Shown here: positions 1 to 8,932 of the stretch, in pieces
How positions within the stretch are numbered: the first letter of the stretch is position 1
How the letters are laid out: each line of letters opens with the position of its first letter
Translations under genes and position numbers: made by a program
Notes under the pieces: model-generated
What the model saw: only the letters and a program-made list of their open reading frames with translations
Database searches by the model: none
What the model was told of the DNA's origin: nothing
Assembly: GCA_026418195.1 (NCBI GenBank)
Contig: JAOABU010000100.1
Span: forward strand, 1 to 48,448
From: Spirochaetota bacterium
Lineage (GTDB): Bacteria; Spirochaetota; Spirochaetia; DTKZ01
Reading direction: 5' to 3'
Length of the DNA stretch: 48,448 nucleotides

Positions 1-19
1 AGATGTGTATAAGAGACAG
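1..19 (+). other. Tn5/Nextera mosaic-end adapter
   Basis: The first 19 bases, AGATGTGTATAAGAGACAG, are identical to the transposase mosaic-end sequence used in tagmentation libraries. They are a library artefact at the contig end and not genomic DNA. The gene reading into this edge should be taken as ending at base 20. Confidence 0.97.
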
Positions 20-949
20 GGTATACGGTGCTGCGTAAGTTCTTAGAATAGTTCCCCCATTTTCGAACCAGAACATACTGGTGTTGGGAAACGCAACCAG
101 ATTCCCTTCGGTAATCTGTAATCGCCAAGTTCCATTCGTTTCGCTCCCTATGGGATAACTAGTTGTGGCAATATCAGTAGGCCATGTGGTTCCATTCCCC
201 GAAACAGTGGGTGCGGTAAGCGGATTTCCACTTTTGTTCCAGGCTGCCAGGGATTCATCGTTATCCATATCCCAGTTTCGATAATCAATGTTTCCGGTAG
301 CGTTATCCGGTACAAAGGGATAGAGGTTCCAGGTAGTTCCCACATTATTCAACAATGCTAGGGTCCAGCAATACGCAAAGGCTCGAATTTCAGTAGATCC
401 TGTAGGACTTCCGGAATTGGAAAAGGAAACATCCAATTGATACCCATTTTTGTTTCCATTCGGAGCGACTGCTACAACTTTAAAGTAGTACTTGTTTCCA
501 ATTTTTTCCCCTTGGCTTGGCAAAACCCCCGCAAAATAGTACCACCCTGTTTCGTTCGTAAAGGAGCGAGTATCCAGAATCGTACCCGTAGTAGCTTCTG
601 CCAAATTTGCAAAAGTTAGCTGCCGAGAAATGGGGGAGGAAAGAGTACCATTTCCCCCTATCAGATAGTATGTCCAAGTACCTCCAGTATTTTGATCTGG
701 ATCAGTTCCCGTACATCCAGGGTGATTGATGGCAAAATAGAGGGTAGAAGTAATCGTATCGGGCACTTCATAGAACACCACCATGTAGGGATCTTGATCC
801 CCATTGGCAGGACTTCCTGTTGTCTGAATGTAGTTCGTTACTTCTGCTGGGATTCTGCTTTGGGCGAATACAGATGAAACGCCCCATATGCATAACGTTG
901 AAACAAGTAGTAATAGGGTTTTCCTTACCGGTCCAAACCACAAGCGCAT
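20..949 (-). CDS. Exported protein of unknown function, 3' end missing
   Basis: An open frame of 310 codons starts at the ATG at 949 and is still open at the contig end, so the C-terminus is lost. Residues 1-29 form a signal peptide: MRLWFGPVRK, then a hydrophobic stretch, then a VSSVFAQ cleavage region. The mature part is rich in Asn, Gly, Thr and Trp and resembles surface-exposed beta-rich domains; I recognise no named domain. A GGAGG lies 15 nt before the ATG, which is long for a ribosome site, and a TATACT -10-like element lies at 978-983. The protein probably acts in the periplasm or at the cell surface. A function cannot be assigned. Confidence 0.75.
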
Positions 950-993
950 ACTCCCCACTTTCTGACCTCCGGATAGAAGTATACACCGTTAAA

Positions 994-1025
994 GAGAGGT
1001 TTTCCTACACTTCCCTCTCTGTAGG
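994..1025 (-). promoter_or_regulatory. Candidate RNA pseudoknot upstream of the exported-protein gene
   Basis: On the minus strand CCTACA (1020-1025) can pair with TGTAGG (1004-1009). The loop of that hairpin contains GAGAGG (1014-1019), which can pair with CCTCTC (994-999). This is an H-type pseudoknot arrangement, or two competing hairpins. It matters only if transcription starts upstream of it; the -10-like TATACT at 978-983 would exclude it from the transcript. Confidence 0.25.
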
Positions 1026-1087
1026 GGCAAAAGGCTTTTAAAATTATTCTAACATTTGCCGCTCACACGTTATCCTGTAACCTTTTT

Positions 1088-1189
1088 CTATAGTGCTGCG
1101 AGGATCCCGCCGTCCACATAGATGATCTGTCCGTTGATAAAATTCCCTGCGTCACTGGCAAGAAGAAGGGTGCCGATGAGTTCACCCAA
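1088..1189 (-). pseudogene. 3' remnant of a short-chain dehydrogenase/reductase gene
   Basis: The last 33 codons before the stop at 1088 read as a typical SDR C-terminus: LASDAGNFINGQIIYVDGG followed by ILAAL. This pattern (LASD...F.NGQ..YVDGG) is characteristic of the gluconate 5-dehydrogenase/KduD group. Upstream of about 1189 the similarity stops in all three minus-strand frames. There is no Rossmann fold, no catalytic Tyr-x-x-x-Lys and no plausible start. The fur stop codon lies 65 bp upstream. This looks like the tail of a gene whose body was deleted when the fur segment was joined to it. Confidence 0.75.
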
Positions 1190-1253
1190 GAGCCATGCAT
1201 TGTTTGTCCATCCTATGACCCCTTCCCATGGAGAAATACTGTACACTTGCAAT

Positions 1254-1664
1254 TTAAGGCGCCCCAAGAGCACTATCTGCAGATTCTCGAACGTTCAGGC
1301 ATCTAGCACAGATCCCCGTGAAATAGAGAGTATGGGTAGCAATTCGTACCCCGAATTGAGTCTCTAATCGAATGACTTGGGTATCCAACTCACATTTCCC
1401 TAAATCCAGGAAGGTATGACATTGTTCACAGTGGAAAAAGTGCACGTGGGGTTCCCGTCTACGGTAATAATACCTTTCTGTACGCTTGTCAGTACAGGTG
1501 AAACTGAAGGACTCCAAAAAACCATTGTCTTCCAGGTACTTCAATGATCGATAGACGGTAACCAGATCCATTGGACGAGTTATCTTCTTGTGGATTTCGC
1601 TGGCAGATAAGGGGACCGGAGAATCTTCTACTGTATCCAGAATTGTCTTCCGTGCCTTTGTCAT
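1254..1664 (-). CDS. Fur-family metalloregulator
   Basis: The product is 136 residues, normal for the family. An N-terminal winged helix-turn-helix (about residues 1-60, including VTVYRSLKYLEDNG) is followed by the dimerisation domain. HVHFFHCEQC holds His73, His75 and the first Cys pair (Cys79/Cys82); GICARC holds the second pair (Cys119/Cys122), as in Fur, Zur and PerR proteins with a structural zinc. The start is supported by GAGG six bases before the ATG. It is a DNA-binding repressor responding to a metal or peroxide; which one cannot be decided from sequence. It is transcribed away from hisA across a 74-bp gap. The last residues (about 125-136) are atypical and lie near the SDR remnant junction. 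Confidence 0.9.
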   Translation of the reverse strand: MTKARKTILDTVEDSPVPLSASEIHKKITRPMDLVTVYRSLKYLEDNGFLESFSFTCTDKRTERYYYRRREPHVHFFHCEQCHTFLDLGKCELDTQVIRLETQFGVRIATHTLYFTGICARCLNVRESADSALGAP

Positions 1665-1703
1665 TCCTGACCTCTTTCCGGAAGGTATCTAGGGCTTTTC
1701 CTA

Positions 1704-1732
1704 TTGTCAATAATAGAGTAGGCGTCTATAGT
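1704..1732 (+). promoter_or_regulatory. Sigma-70-type promoter of hisA, predicted leaderless
   Basis: TTGTCA (1704-1709), a 17-bp spacer, then TATAGT (1727-1732). Six bases separate the -10 box from the ATG at 1739, so the predicted transcription start falls on or next to the start codon. There is no Shine-Dalgarno sequence before this ATG. Confidence 0.7.
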
Positions 1733-1738
1733 TGCACC

Positions 1739-2545
1739 ATGGTGATCATCCCAGCCATCGATCTTTTAGGCGGATCTTGCGTTAGGCTCTATCAAGGCAA
1801 CTATGAAACTGCAGTACGCTATCCCAGAAATCCTGTAGAACAGGCAACGTATTTTGCGGATTGCGGTGTGAGGAGAATCCACATAGTAGACCTTGATGCC
1901 GCAAGAGGCCAGGGAAACAATCGGTCGTGGATCCAGAAGATTCGACAGGCAGTACCTTGCGTGTTAGAGGTCGGGGGAGGAATTCGAACAGAAGCAGATG
2001 TACACGAATTACTTGATTTAGGAGTACAAAGACTTGTCCTTGGAACTGTCTTTATACGCGATCCAGATACAGTTTGCCGCTGGGTACATCAATATGGAAA
2101 CCTATTTTTAGCGGGAATCGATGCCCGGGGAGGGATTGTACGCGTTTCTGGCTGGCAGGAAGACTCGATGCTTTCCGATACAGAGGCTGCCCTACTGGCT
2201 CAAAAGATTGGTATGTGTGGCATTATCTATACCAACATCGAACGAGATGGGACCCTGAAAGGGCCTGATGCTGCTCAGGCTCTGCGGATAGCAGAAATTT
2301 CCCATCTTGCGGTTATCCTATCCGGTGGGATATCCTCACATGAGGATATCCACCGAGTTGCCCAGAACGCAAAAAGCTCTGTTCACACTAAGAACCGTTA
2401 TCAAGAACATCTGAGTAGCCAGATTCATGGTCAACCGAACTGGGGTATCGTTGGAATCATCATTGGGAAGGCGTTTTACGAAGGTAATATCAATCTATCG
2501 GAAATCCTCTTACGGTATCCACAACCAGAGCAGATGCCCTGGTAG
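1739..2545 (+). CDS. hisA: Phosphoribosylformimino-AICAR-phosphate isomerase (HisA)
   Basis: HisA is a TIM-barrel isomerase that converts ProFAR to PRFAR, the fourth step of histidine synthesis, in the cytoplasm. The 268-residue product opens MVIIPAIDLLGG with catalytic Asp8. The second catalytic Asp is Asp128 in GIDARGG, and the phosphate loops VGGGIR and LSGGIS are present. The frame is open upstream to 1571, but family alignment and the promoter position support 1739. An unusual polar insertion of about 28 residues (about 208-235) precedes the last strand GIVGIIIGKAFYEG. The neighbouring downstream gene carries the HisE domain, so two histidine steps are adjacent; other his genes are not in the window. 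Confidence 0.95.
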   Translation: MVIIPAIDLLGGSCVRLYQGNYETAVRYPRNPVEQATYFADCGVRRIHIVDLDAARGQGNNRSWIQKIRQAVPCVLEVGGGIRTEADVHELLDLGVQRLVLGTVFIRDPDTVCRWVHQYGNLFLAGIDARGGIVRVSGWQEDSMLSDTEAALLAQKIGMCGIIYTNIERDGTLKGPDAAQALRIAEISHLAVILSGGISSHEDIHRVAQNAKSSVHTKNRYQEHLSSQIHGQPNWGIVGIIIGKAFYEGNINLSEILLRYPQPEQMPW

Positions 2546-2553
2546 AGATTCGA

Positions 2554-2562
2554 TGGTATACT
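2554..2562 (+). promoter_or_regulatory. Extended -10 promoter candidate for the hisE gene
   Basis: TGG followed by TATACT gives an extended -10 element with no good -35 box. Predicted transcription would start about 43 nt before the ATG at 2612, leaving a leader with an AAGGAG ribosome site. Readthrough from hisA is equally possible. Confidence 0.4.
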
Positions 2563-2611
2563 GCGAGATGGAACACATATAAAAAGGAACCATCGGGAAA
2601 GGAGTTTCCCC

Positions 2612-3169
2612 ATGCAGGAAGATCACCGTCCTTTGATCGTGTGCGATGAATCTGGTAGATTCCTTTTCCTTGCGTACACAGATTCAAAGGGATACAAGAG
2701 CAGCCTCGAGAGAGGCACGCTATGGGCTGTACACTCTGAATCGGATCGCCTTCTTCCTACAGGGAATGAAGGGATTCTCCAACGTATCGAAGACCGAGGT
2801 TCTTACTTCTATGCAGAAGTCTCCATTTCTTCGTATCATCCTGGTGTCACAGAAGAGAAAAATGAAAACTTACTCCCCCCTCCTTCCGTATCCCTAAGCG
2901 TAGATAAGCAATTAGCTATCCTTCTGGAGATCATCAGAGAACGAAAAGCAAGAAGGCCCAAAGAATCTTACACCGGCCAATTATTCGAGTTGGGCATTGA
3001 AAAAATCCGGAAAAAATTGGGAGAGGAAGCTGTAGAACTGATTCTTGCCCGTAAGCGGGAGGAAGCAATCGTGGAAGCTGCAGACCTGCTGTATCATCTT
3101 CTTGTTTTCCTCGAAGCCGAGAACATCGACTTTTCCTTAGTGCTGGAAGAATTGAACCACCGTATATAG
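2612..3169 (+). CDS. hisE: Phosphoribosyl-ATP pyrophosphatase (HisE) with degenerate HisI-like N-terminal domain
   Basis: The 185-residue product has the layout of a HisIE fusion. The C-terminal half (about 98-185) is a normal HisE/MazG-type helical domain: [23 protein letters not shown] with its metal-binding acidic residues, and [14 protein letters not shown]. The N-terminal half (about 8-75) still resembles the PRA-cyclohydrolase fold ([17 protein letters not shown], then WAVHSES). It lacks the Asp-x-Asp-x-Asp magnesium motif (EDRGSYFY stands in its place) and both zinc-binding cysteine positions. I expect pyrophosphatase activity only. AAGGAG eight bases before the ATG supports the start. 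hisA ends 66 bp upstream. Confidence 0.85.
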   Translation: MQEDHRPLIVCDESGRFLFLAYTDSKGYKSSLERGTLWAVHSESDRLLPTGNEGILQRIEDRGSYFYAEVSISSYHPGVTEEKNENLLPPPSVSLSVDKQLAILLEIIRERKARRPKESYTGQLFELGIEKIRKKLGEEAVELILARKREEAIVEAADLLYHLLVFLEAENIDFSLVLEELNHRI

Positions 3170-3231
3170 AGTTCTTACCCTTTGCGAAAAAAGAAAAATC
3201 CGGTATCTTCCCTATCATGGAGGCAAACACA

Positions 3232-5208
3232 ATGGATATCAAAGGATTACAAGCGGTAGCTTTGTCCGTTCGGACTCTATCGATGGATGCTATCCAAAAG
3301 GCAAACTCAGGTCATCCCGGCTTACCTTTAGGCTGTGCCGAGCTCGGGGCCCTTTTATATGGGGAAATCCTCAAGCACTATCCAAAGGTTCCTACATGGC
3401 CTAATCGGGACCGATTTATCCTTTCCGCCGGTCATGGATCGATGTTCCTCTATTCGCTGTTACACCTTGCGGGTTATGATCTAACCCTTGAAGATCTCAA
3501 GAACTTTCGTCAGCTCCATTCCCGTACTCCCGGTCACCCTGAATATGGACATACCCCAGGGGTAGAAACCACTACAGGTCCCCTTGGACAAGGAATTGCC
3601 AATGCAGTTGGAATGGCCATTGCTGAGCGAATGCTAGCCGCAAAGTTTAACACGACTGCTCACAGGATCATAGACCATTATACCTTTGCTTTAGCAGGGG
3701 ATGGTTGTATGATGGAAGGAATTGCATCAGAAGCCGCGTCACTAGCGGGGCACTTAGGTCTGGGCAAATTGATTGTTTTCTATGATTCCAACCGAATTTC
3801 TATCGAAGGTCCTACGGATATTACCTTCACCGAGGATGTAGGGAAACGGTTCGAAGCGTATGGGTGGCAAGTATTGCAGGGTGATATGTATGATATACCT
3901 GCTATAGCAAATATTGTATCCAAAGCCAAAGCTGAATCACAAAAACCTACTCTTATCATCCTTAAATCCATCATCGGTAAAGGCGCACCTAATAAACAAG
4001 GCTCCCACGAAGTGCATGGTGCTCCCTTAGGAGCCGATGAGGTACGGGCAGCTAAACGTGCAATGGGTGTACCCGAAGATGCAGAGTTCTATATCCATCC
4101 CGATGCGCTTACCTACTTCAAAGAACGAGCAGTTCAGTTTGAAAAGGCTTATAAGGAATGGGAACAACTGTTCGAGAATTGGAGTAAGGCAAATCCAGAG
4201 CTTCGCAAGGAGTGGGATCGTTGGATGGTTAAATCGCCAAACCTTTATCAGGCTCTTCAACTTCCCTCCTTCAAGGTAGGAGATTCGATCGCTACACGAT
4301 CCGCTAGCGGCAAATGTTTACAAATCATCGCCAAACAGGTGCCAAACTTAGTGGGTGGATCTGCAGACTTAGCCCCTTCCAATAATACGGCCATGCCCGA
4401 GTTTGGGGATTTCAGTGTAGCCAACCCTAAAGGCAGAACCTTGCATTTCGGAGTACGGGAACATGCTATGGGTGGTATTGTGAATGGGATGAGCCTGTAT
4501 GGAGGGCTAAGACCCTTCTGCGCTACCTTCCTCGTGTTTTCCGATTATATGAAGCCTGCTATACGACTGGCAGCTCTGATGAAGCAACCCGTGATTTACA
4601 TCTTCACTCATGACTCCATTTTTGTGGGGGAGGATGGTCCTACTCACGAACCCATTGAACAACTTGCCGCCCTTCGAAGCATTCCTAACCTGAGAGTTCT
4701 ACGTCCAGGAGACGCGGAAGAAACTGCCTGGGCATGGAAGGAGGCTCTCCTGCGAATGGAGGGTCCAACTGCTCTTATCCTTAGCAGACAGAACCTCGAG
4801 GTCTACCCCAAGGCCGATCCCAAATGGCAGGAAACTGCAAAGCGAGGCGCGTATATCGTGAAAGATTCTCCTGGGAAACCTGAAGTGATCATCATTGCTA
4901 CAGGCTCAGAGGTGTCCTTGGCCTTGAAAGCTTCTGAACAAACAGGGATGCAAAACATTCGTATTGTTTCGATGGTCTGCCGGGAACAATTCCTGAACCA
5001 AGAACCCGAGTTCCGGAACACCATCCTTCCATCCGGTGTTCGCACCATCGTAGCAGAGCTAGGCAGTTCCCTTGGATGGGATGGGTTTGTTCAAGACAGG
5101 GATGATCTGTTTTGTTTAGATTGTTTTGGTCTATCTGCTCCAGGACAAAAGGTTGCTGAAGCTCTAAATAGAGGAGTTCAGCATTTAGTACAATTGATCA
5201 AAAGATAG
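3232..5208 (+). CDS. tkt: Transketolase
   Basis: Transketolase is a thiamine-diphosphate enzyme of the non-oxidative pentose phosphate pathway that transfers two-carbon units between ketose and aldose phosphates. The 658-residue length is normal. The N-terminal TPP domain has [22 protein letters not shown] and GDGCMMEG followed by the Asn of FYDSN. The middle pyrimidine-binding domain has FGVREHAMG and [15 protein letters not shown]. The C-terminal domain starts near residue 525. The start at 3232 is chosen because GGAGG lies eight bases upstream; an in-frame ATG at 3217 would place that site inside the gene. It sits 62 bp after hisE and converges on the hybrid kinase gene. Confidence 0.96.
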   Translation: MDIKGLQAVALSVRTLSMDAIQKANSGHPGLPLGCAELGALLYGEILKHYPKVPTWPNRDRFILSAGHGSMFLYSLLHLAGYDLTLEDLKNFRQLHSRTPGHPEYGHTPGVETTTGPLGQGIANAVGMAIAERMLAAKFNTTAHRIIDHYTFALAGDGCMMEGIASEAASLAGHLGLGKLIVFYDSNRISIEGPTDITFTEDVGKRFEAYGWQVLQGDMYDIPAIANIVSKAKAESQKPTLIILKSIIGKGAPNKQGSHEVHGAPLGADEVRAAKRAMGVPEDAEFYIHPDALTYFKERAVQFEKAYKEWEQLFENWSKANPELRKEWDRWMVKSPNLYQALQLPSFKVGDSIATRSASGKCLQIIAKQVPNLVGGSADLAPSNNTAMPEFGDFSVANPKGRTLHFGVREHAMGGIVNGMSLYGGLRPFCATFLVFSDYMKPAIRLAALMKQPVIYIFTHDSIFVGEDGPTHEPIEQLAALRSIPNLRVLRPGDAEETAWAWKEALLRMEGPTALILSRQNLEVYPKADPKWQETAKRGAYIVKDSPGKPEVIIIATGSEVSLALKASEQTGMQNIRIVSMVCREQFLNQEPEFRNTILPSGVRTIVAELGSSLGWDGFVQDRDDLFCLDCFGLSAPGQKVAEALNRGVQHLVQLIKR

Positions 5209-5280
5209 AGCTCTTTGTCGCTACCGATGTGCTTCAAAATCCTGAAGTGACGCGGAAGGAGGCAGAGGGGTATTCTCGCT

Positions 5281-8250
5281 CTATCCTTTTGAAAGGAGTT
5301 GTTTCTCGTTTTTAATCAGCATTAGATCAATGTGTTCTCGATAGGATAGAAGGATAGGTGCCACTTGTTGGAAAATGTGAACACAGGATTCTTGATCCTT
5401 TTGCTGGGAACTGGACTGGAGTTGGGAAAGGGGCTCAGATAGGTCGTACCGTTCCAGAAGCATTGCAATATTCTGGAGAGTACGAGCCCCCTCCGATAGG
5501 ATACGAAAGTCGAACTCTCTAAGTGCTTCCTCCATCCGAGGTAAAAGATTCGTGATGTCTTGGGCAAAACTTTTATATAAACCAATTATGAACGCCCGAT
5601 TACCGTTATACTTTTCGAGCAACCATCGAACTTCTTCCTCTAACCGAGTTTCCATGGACCATTTGTCCGTAGTTTGCCGTTTCTCCCCTCCCCCTCCTAC
5701 AGAAGGAAAGATCTCAAGAACCATATTGTAGAGTTTCTCTCGACGAATTGGTTTTGTTAAGTATCCATTCATTCCAGCAGCAGCGGTCTTTTGTTTAATT
5801 TCTGGTAGGATATGAGCAGAAAGAGCAACAATGGGAACTCCTTTATTTCTTTGGCCCGCATCACCGGATCGAATGCGCTGGGCTGTTTCTATTCCATCCA
5901 TTTCAGGCATTTCAATATCCATCAACACTAAATCAAAGGGTTGGTTCGTAAGGAGATTTATTGCCTCTAACCCATTGGAGGCCACAATACATTCCCATCC
6001 TAAACTTTGAATCATCGCTTCCCCCACCATCCGGTTCATTTCATTGTCCTCTACCATAAGAATCCTTAAGGGAGTGATAGAAATAACCGCTTCATCTGGT
6101 TCGGTGCTCGTAAAGGAGGAAACATGTTTCGGATGGGCAACCGTTTGGGCAACGATAGAGAAAGAAAAGGTACTTCCCTTTCCTTCTATACTGGTAACCC
6201 GAATTTCCCCTCCCATTAGGTCAACCAAACGTTTGGAAATGGTAAGGCCTAATCCTGTTCCTCCAAACCTGCGAGCAATGGAGGAATCTGCTTGCACAAA
6301 GGAATCAAAGATGGAATGAATTTTATCTTTGGGTATCCCTATCCCTGTATCCGTCACTTGAAACTCCAACTGCATAAATCCTGGTTGATTCAAAAGTTCC
6401 TTTGATTGTATGGAGACATCAACTCCTCCACACGAGGTGAACTTAACTGCATTCCCGATTAGATTGGTAAGAACTTGCTTTAGCCGGATGGGATCTATGA
6501 GAATTTCGTGTGGGCACTTCGGATCAATGGAATACCTAAGATAGAGTCCCTTTTTTTCCACCAAAGGTCTAAAGAATCCTACCACCTCCTGCATCAAAAC
6601 AGCAAGGTTGGTTTCAATTGCTTCCAATCGAATCGTTCCTGCTTCCAGCCTGCTCAAATCGAGGACATCATTGAGGATTACTAAAAGCCCTTCTGCCGCT
6701 GTCCGTAGTGTCTGAACGTACTCGATTTGTGTAGCGTTTAACGGTGTACGCTCTAAAAGTTCCGTGATTCCAACCACTACGTTCATGGGAGTTCGAATCT
6801 CATGGCTCATCATGGCGAGAAACTTGCTTTTTGCTTCATTTGCTGCATTCGCCGCTTGCACCGCTTGGGCTAAAGAAGAGTTCATTTCCTGGAGTTCTCG
6901 AGTTCTTTCCTGCACAAGGGATTCTAGGTACTGTGCCTGTTCCTTCCGCTCTTGTGCGATCAATCTCTGTTGCTCGAACAAATAAGAAAATCGCTTTCCC
7001 AATACAACTGCTAGTGTAAGGATGAATAACACGTATCCAAAAGGACTATAGAAAGAGTTGTCCCACAATCGATCGGAAGCAATATGAAGATCCCTCACTA
7101 CTGTAGTTACTAAAATCGTGAACCCAACTAGGAGGATCCATCCCTGAACATTATGCTGGAGGATTCCTCGAATCAAAAGATAAAGAACAGCAATTGCAAG
7201 GAGCCCCACATACAAAGGAAAAATCGAAAGAGTAGGTACAAAAATCCTAGAGGGAGTAACAAGAGTGAAGAGTATAGTTCCGGCCGAAAGAAATCCTATC
7301 CCAAAATCCAACATCCTGAGCTGACGTAGTTCCTGGGTATATCCTGAATCACTTGAAGTTGTAGAAAAAGTATGCAAATGTCTGAAAAACCCCCAGACAC
7401 ACACAGGGAGGAGAAATAGGGTGAGGTATCGAATCTTATTGATCCCCTCTACCCCCAGCACGAAAAAAGAAGCATAGACCATTTCTCCATGGGTAATCGT
7501 TCGAAGAGCAAATAAAAACGAGGATAGACCCAGGAATAGCAACGTTTGAGCCCTTCTTTCTATAATATACATGATGAAACAATACAAACCCACAAACATC
7601 AACACTCCAAAGGCAAGCAACTCTGATGTTGCCCTTATCTGGTACCGCTTTTCTACAATTTCTGGGGATCCAATCCGCAGAGGGTAAAAGTATCCACCTG
7701 TATTCATAGAGTAATCGGAAATCTGTAAGACAATTTCCACTGTAGGTTTTCGGATCGAAACACGAATCACCTGGGGTTTCCACTCTCCCCTGTACGTATC
7801 AGGGGAAAAACCAATTTTTCCATTCGATGCTACTTGTTGACCATCTATCCATAAAGAGTACGCGGAATGCTGCGGGGGAAGATATAGGCCAATTTCCCCT
7901 ACCTGGTTAGGCAGAAGTATAACAAGACGGTATGTTCCATACCCACCGTACCCAAAATCGAAGGGGAAATCGTTAGGAAACTGAGTTCGCCATCCTCTAG
8001 GTCCCCAGATGTATACGGGGTCTCCTTTCACTTCCCATGAGTGCCAATAAAACTCAAACTCTCCTGAAATGGGGAGGGTTTCGATGGAATGAAAATTCAC
8101 CCCTCTCAAGTCGAGCACCCCCCAGACGGCAGTAGGAAGTTTCTCCACTGTTCGGTTGAAGAAAAAACAAGAGTTGAATACAAGCACAAGACAAACTAAT
8201 AACCCAAGAACGAAACAGCTCTTTAGGCTGGAAACACGGGTCTGCATCAT
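5281..8250 (-). CDS. DISM-7TM hybrid histidine kinase with receiver and degenerate Hpt domain
   Basis: A 989-residue membrane sensor. An N-terminal membrane anchor (about 10-30) is followed by an extracytoplasmic beta-sandwich of the 7TMR-DISM extracellular type (about 40-195). Next come seven transmembrane segments (about 207-420), a coiled coil (425-475), and HisKA with phospho-acceptor His483 in MMSHEIRTP. The ATPase domain has N-box [11 protein letters not shown]1 DTGIGIP and G2 GGTGLGL. The receiver (about 728-845) has Asp778 and Lys833. The C-terminal helical domain (about 865-985) resembles Hpt, but its motif reads [10 protein letters not shown], with Arg923 where the phosphorylated His should be. 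The ligand is unknown, possibly a carbohydrate. No strong ribosome site or promoter is visible. It converges with tkt. Confidence 0.93.
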   Translation of the reverse strand: MMQTRVSSLKSCFVLGLLVCLVLVFNSCFFFNRTVEKLPTAVWGVLDLRGVNFHSIETLPISGEFEFYWHSWEVKGDPVYIWGPRGWRTQFPNDFPFDFGYGGYGTYRLVILLPNQVGEIGLYLPPQHSAYSLWIDGQQVASNGKIGFSPDTYRGEWKPQVIRVSIRKPTVEIVLQISDYSMNTGGYFYPLRIGSPEIVEKRYQIRATSELLAFGVLMFVGLYCFIMYIIERRAQTLLFLGLSSFLFALRTITHGEMVYASFFVLGVEGINKIRYLTLFLLPVCVWGFFRHLHTFSTTSSDSGYTQELRQLRMLDFGIGFLSAGTILFTLVTPSRIFVPTLSIFPLYVGLLAIAVLYLLIRGILQHNVQGWILLVGFTILVTTVVRDLHIASDRLWDNSFYSPFGYVLFILTLAVVLGKRFSYLFEQQRLIAQERKEQAQYLESLVQERTRELQEMNSSLAQAVQAANAANEAKSKFLAMMSHEIRTPMNVVVGITELLERTPLNATQIEYVQTLRTAAEGLLVILNDVLDLSRLEAGTIRLEAIETNLAVLMQEVVGFFRPLVEKKGLYLRYSIDPKCPHEILIDPIRLKQVLTNLIGNAVKFTSCGGVDVSIQSKELLNQPGFMQLEFQVTDTGIGIPKDKIHSIFDSFVQADSSIARRFGGTGLGLTISKRLVDLMGGEIRVTSIEGKGSTFSFSIVAQTVAHPKHVSSFTSTEPDEAVISITPLRILMVEDNEMNRMVGEAMIQSLGWECIVASNGLEAINLLTNQPFDLVLMDIEMPEMDGIETAQRIRSGDAGQRNKGVPIVALSAHILPEIKQKTAAAGMNGYLTKPIRREKLYNMVLEIFPSVGGGGEKRQTTDKWSMETRLEEEVRWLLEKYNGNRAFIIGLYKSFAQDITNLLPRMEEALREFDFRILSEGARTLQNIAMLLERYDLSEPLSQLQSSSQQKDQESCVHIFQQVAPILLSYREHIDLMLIKNEKQLLSKG

Positions 8251-8374
8251 TCCGGATACCTGTGATTAGATTATCCTGAAATATATAAAATCGCAATAAT
8301 TTTTCTTTTCTAAATTGAAGCAATCCTATTCCCCTCACTGTTATGTATAGTAAACACTACTTTAGGAGGTTTCC

Positions 8375-8794
8375 ATGAACAGTCTCAATTCAATTTTGGT
8401 TGAGGGGAATCTGGTACGGGATCCTGTGCTTAGTTTAACTCCAAAAGGAACTCCCGTATGCTCTTTCAGCCTAGCGACCAATCGGTTCTATAAATTCGAG
8501 AATGAAACTCAAAAAGAGGTATCATTCTTCGAAATAGAAGCTTGGTCAAAACTAGCTGAAAGTTGTAAAGAAAACTTACACAAAGGCCGTGGTGTGCGTG
8601 TGGTGGGAAGGTTGAAACAGGACCGTTGGCAGGATACGGAAGGAAAGCCACATAGCAAAATTAAAATAATCGCTGAACATATCGAGTTTAAACCGGATTT
8701 TTCTTCAAAGAGAAACTCGGAGAAAGGAAAAGAATCTTCCACTCCTGAAACGGAAGAAGAACTGGAAGCGAAAGTGTTATCTGGTATCCTGTAA
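8375..8794 (+). CDS. ssb: Single-stranded DNA-binding protein
   Basis: The 139-residue product has an OB fold spanning residues 1-108: NSILVEGNLVRDPVL, CSFSLATNRF, FEIEAWSKLAE and GRGVRVVGRLKQDRW. It coats single-stranded DNA during replication and repair. AGGAGG six bases before the ATG fixes the start. A short acidic tail ends EELEAKVLSGIL and lacks the DDIPF-like tip that usually recruits partner proteins. TATAGT at 8346-8351 is a plausible -10 box without a clear -35. A strong terminator follows the gene, so it appears to be a single-gene transcript. Confidence 0.93.
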   Translation: MNSLNSILVEGNLVRDPVLSLTPKGTPVCSFSLATNRFYKFENETQKEVSFFEIEAWSKLAESCKENLHKGRGVRVVGRLKQDRWQDTEGKPHSKIKIIAEHIEFKPDFSSKRNSEKGKESSTPETEEELEAKVLSGIL

Positions 8795-8819
8795 CGAACT
8801 GACACCTTCCCGATCCACC

Positions 8820-8862
8820 GGGCTTTCTGGAGGTCTAGAAACACCTTCCAGAAAGCCCTTTT
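8820..8862 (+). terminator. Intrinsic terminator of ssb
   Basis: GGGCTTTCTGGAGGT pairs with ACCTTCCAGAAAGCCC (one bulge) and is followed by TTTT. It lies 25 bp after the ssb stop. Confidence 0.9.
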
Positions 8863-8884
8863 ACTATAAAACGGGCCTAAAAGC

Positions 8885-8913
8885 TTGCGAAGAACCTTTT
8901 GAAGTAGTACAAT
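8885..8913 (+). promoter_or_regulatory. Promoter candidate of the LysM protein gene
   Basis: TTGCGA (8885-8890), a 17-bp spacer and TACAAT (8908-8913). The predicted start is near 8920, giving a leader of about 13 nt before the ATG at 8933 with no proper ribosome site. An alternative TTGAAG at 8899-8904 has only a poor -10 partner. Confidence 0.5.
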
Positions 8914-8932
8914 TAATGTCGATTATATAGGT

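Noticed and set aside
5220-5275. Bidirectional terminator between tkt and the hybrid kinase gene
   Set aside because: Only a 5-bp stem (CTTCA/TGAAG) without a T-run on either side.
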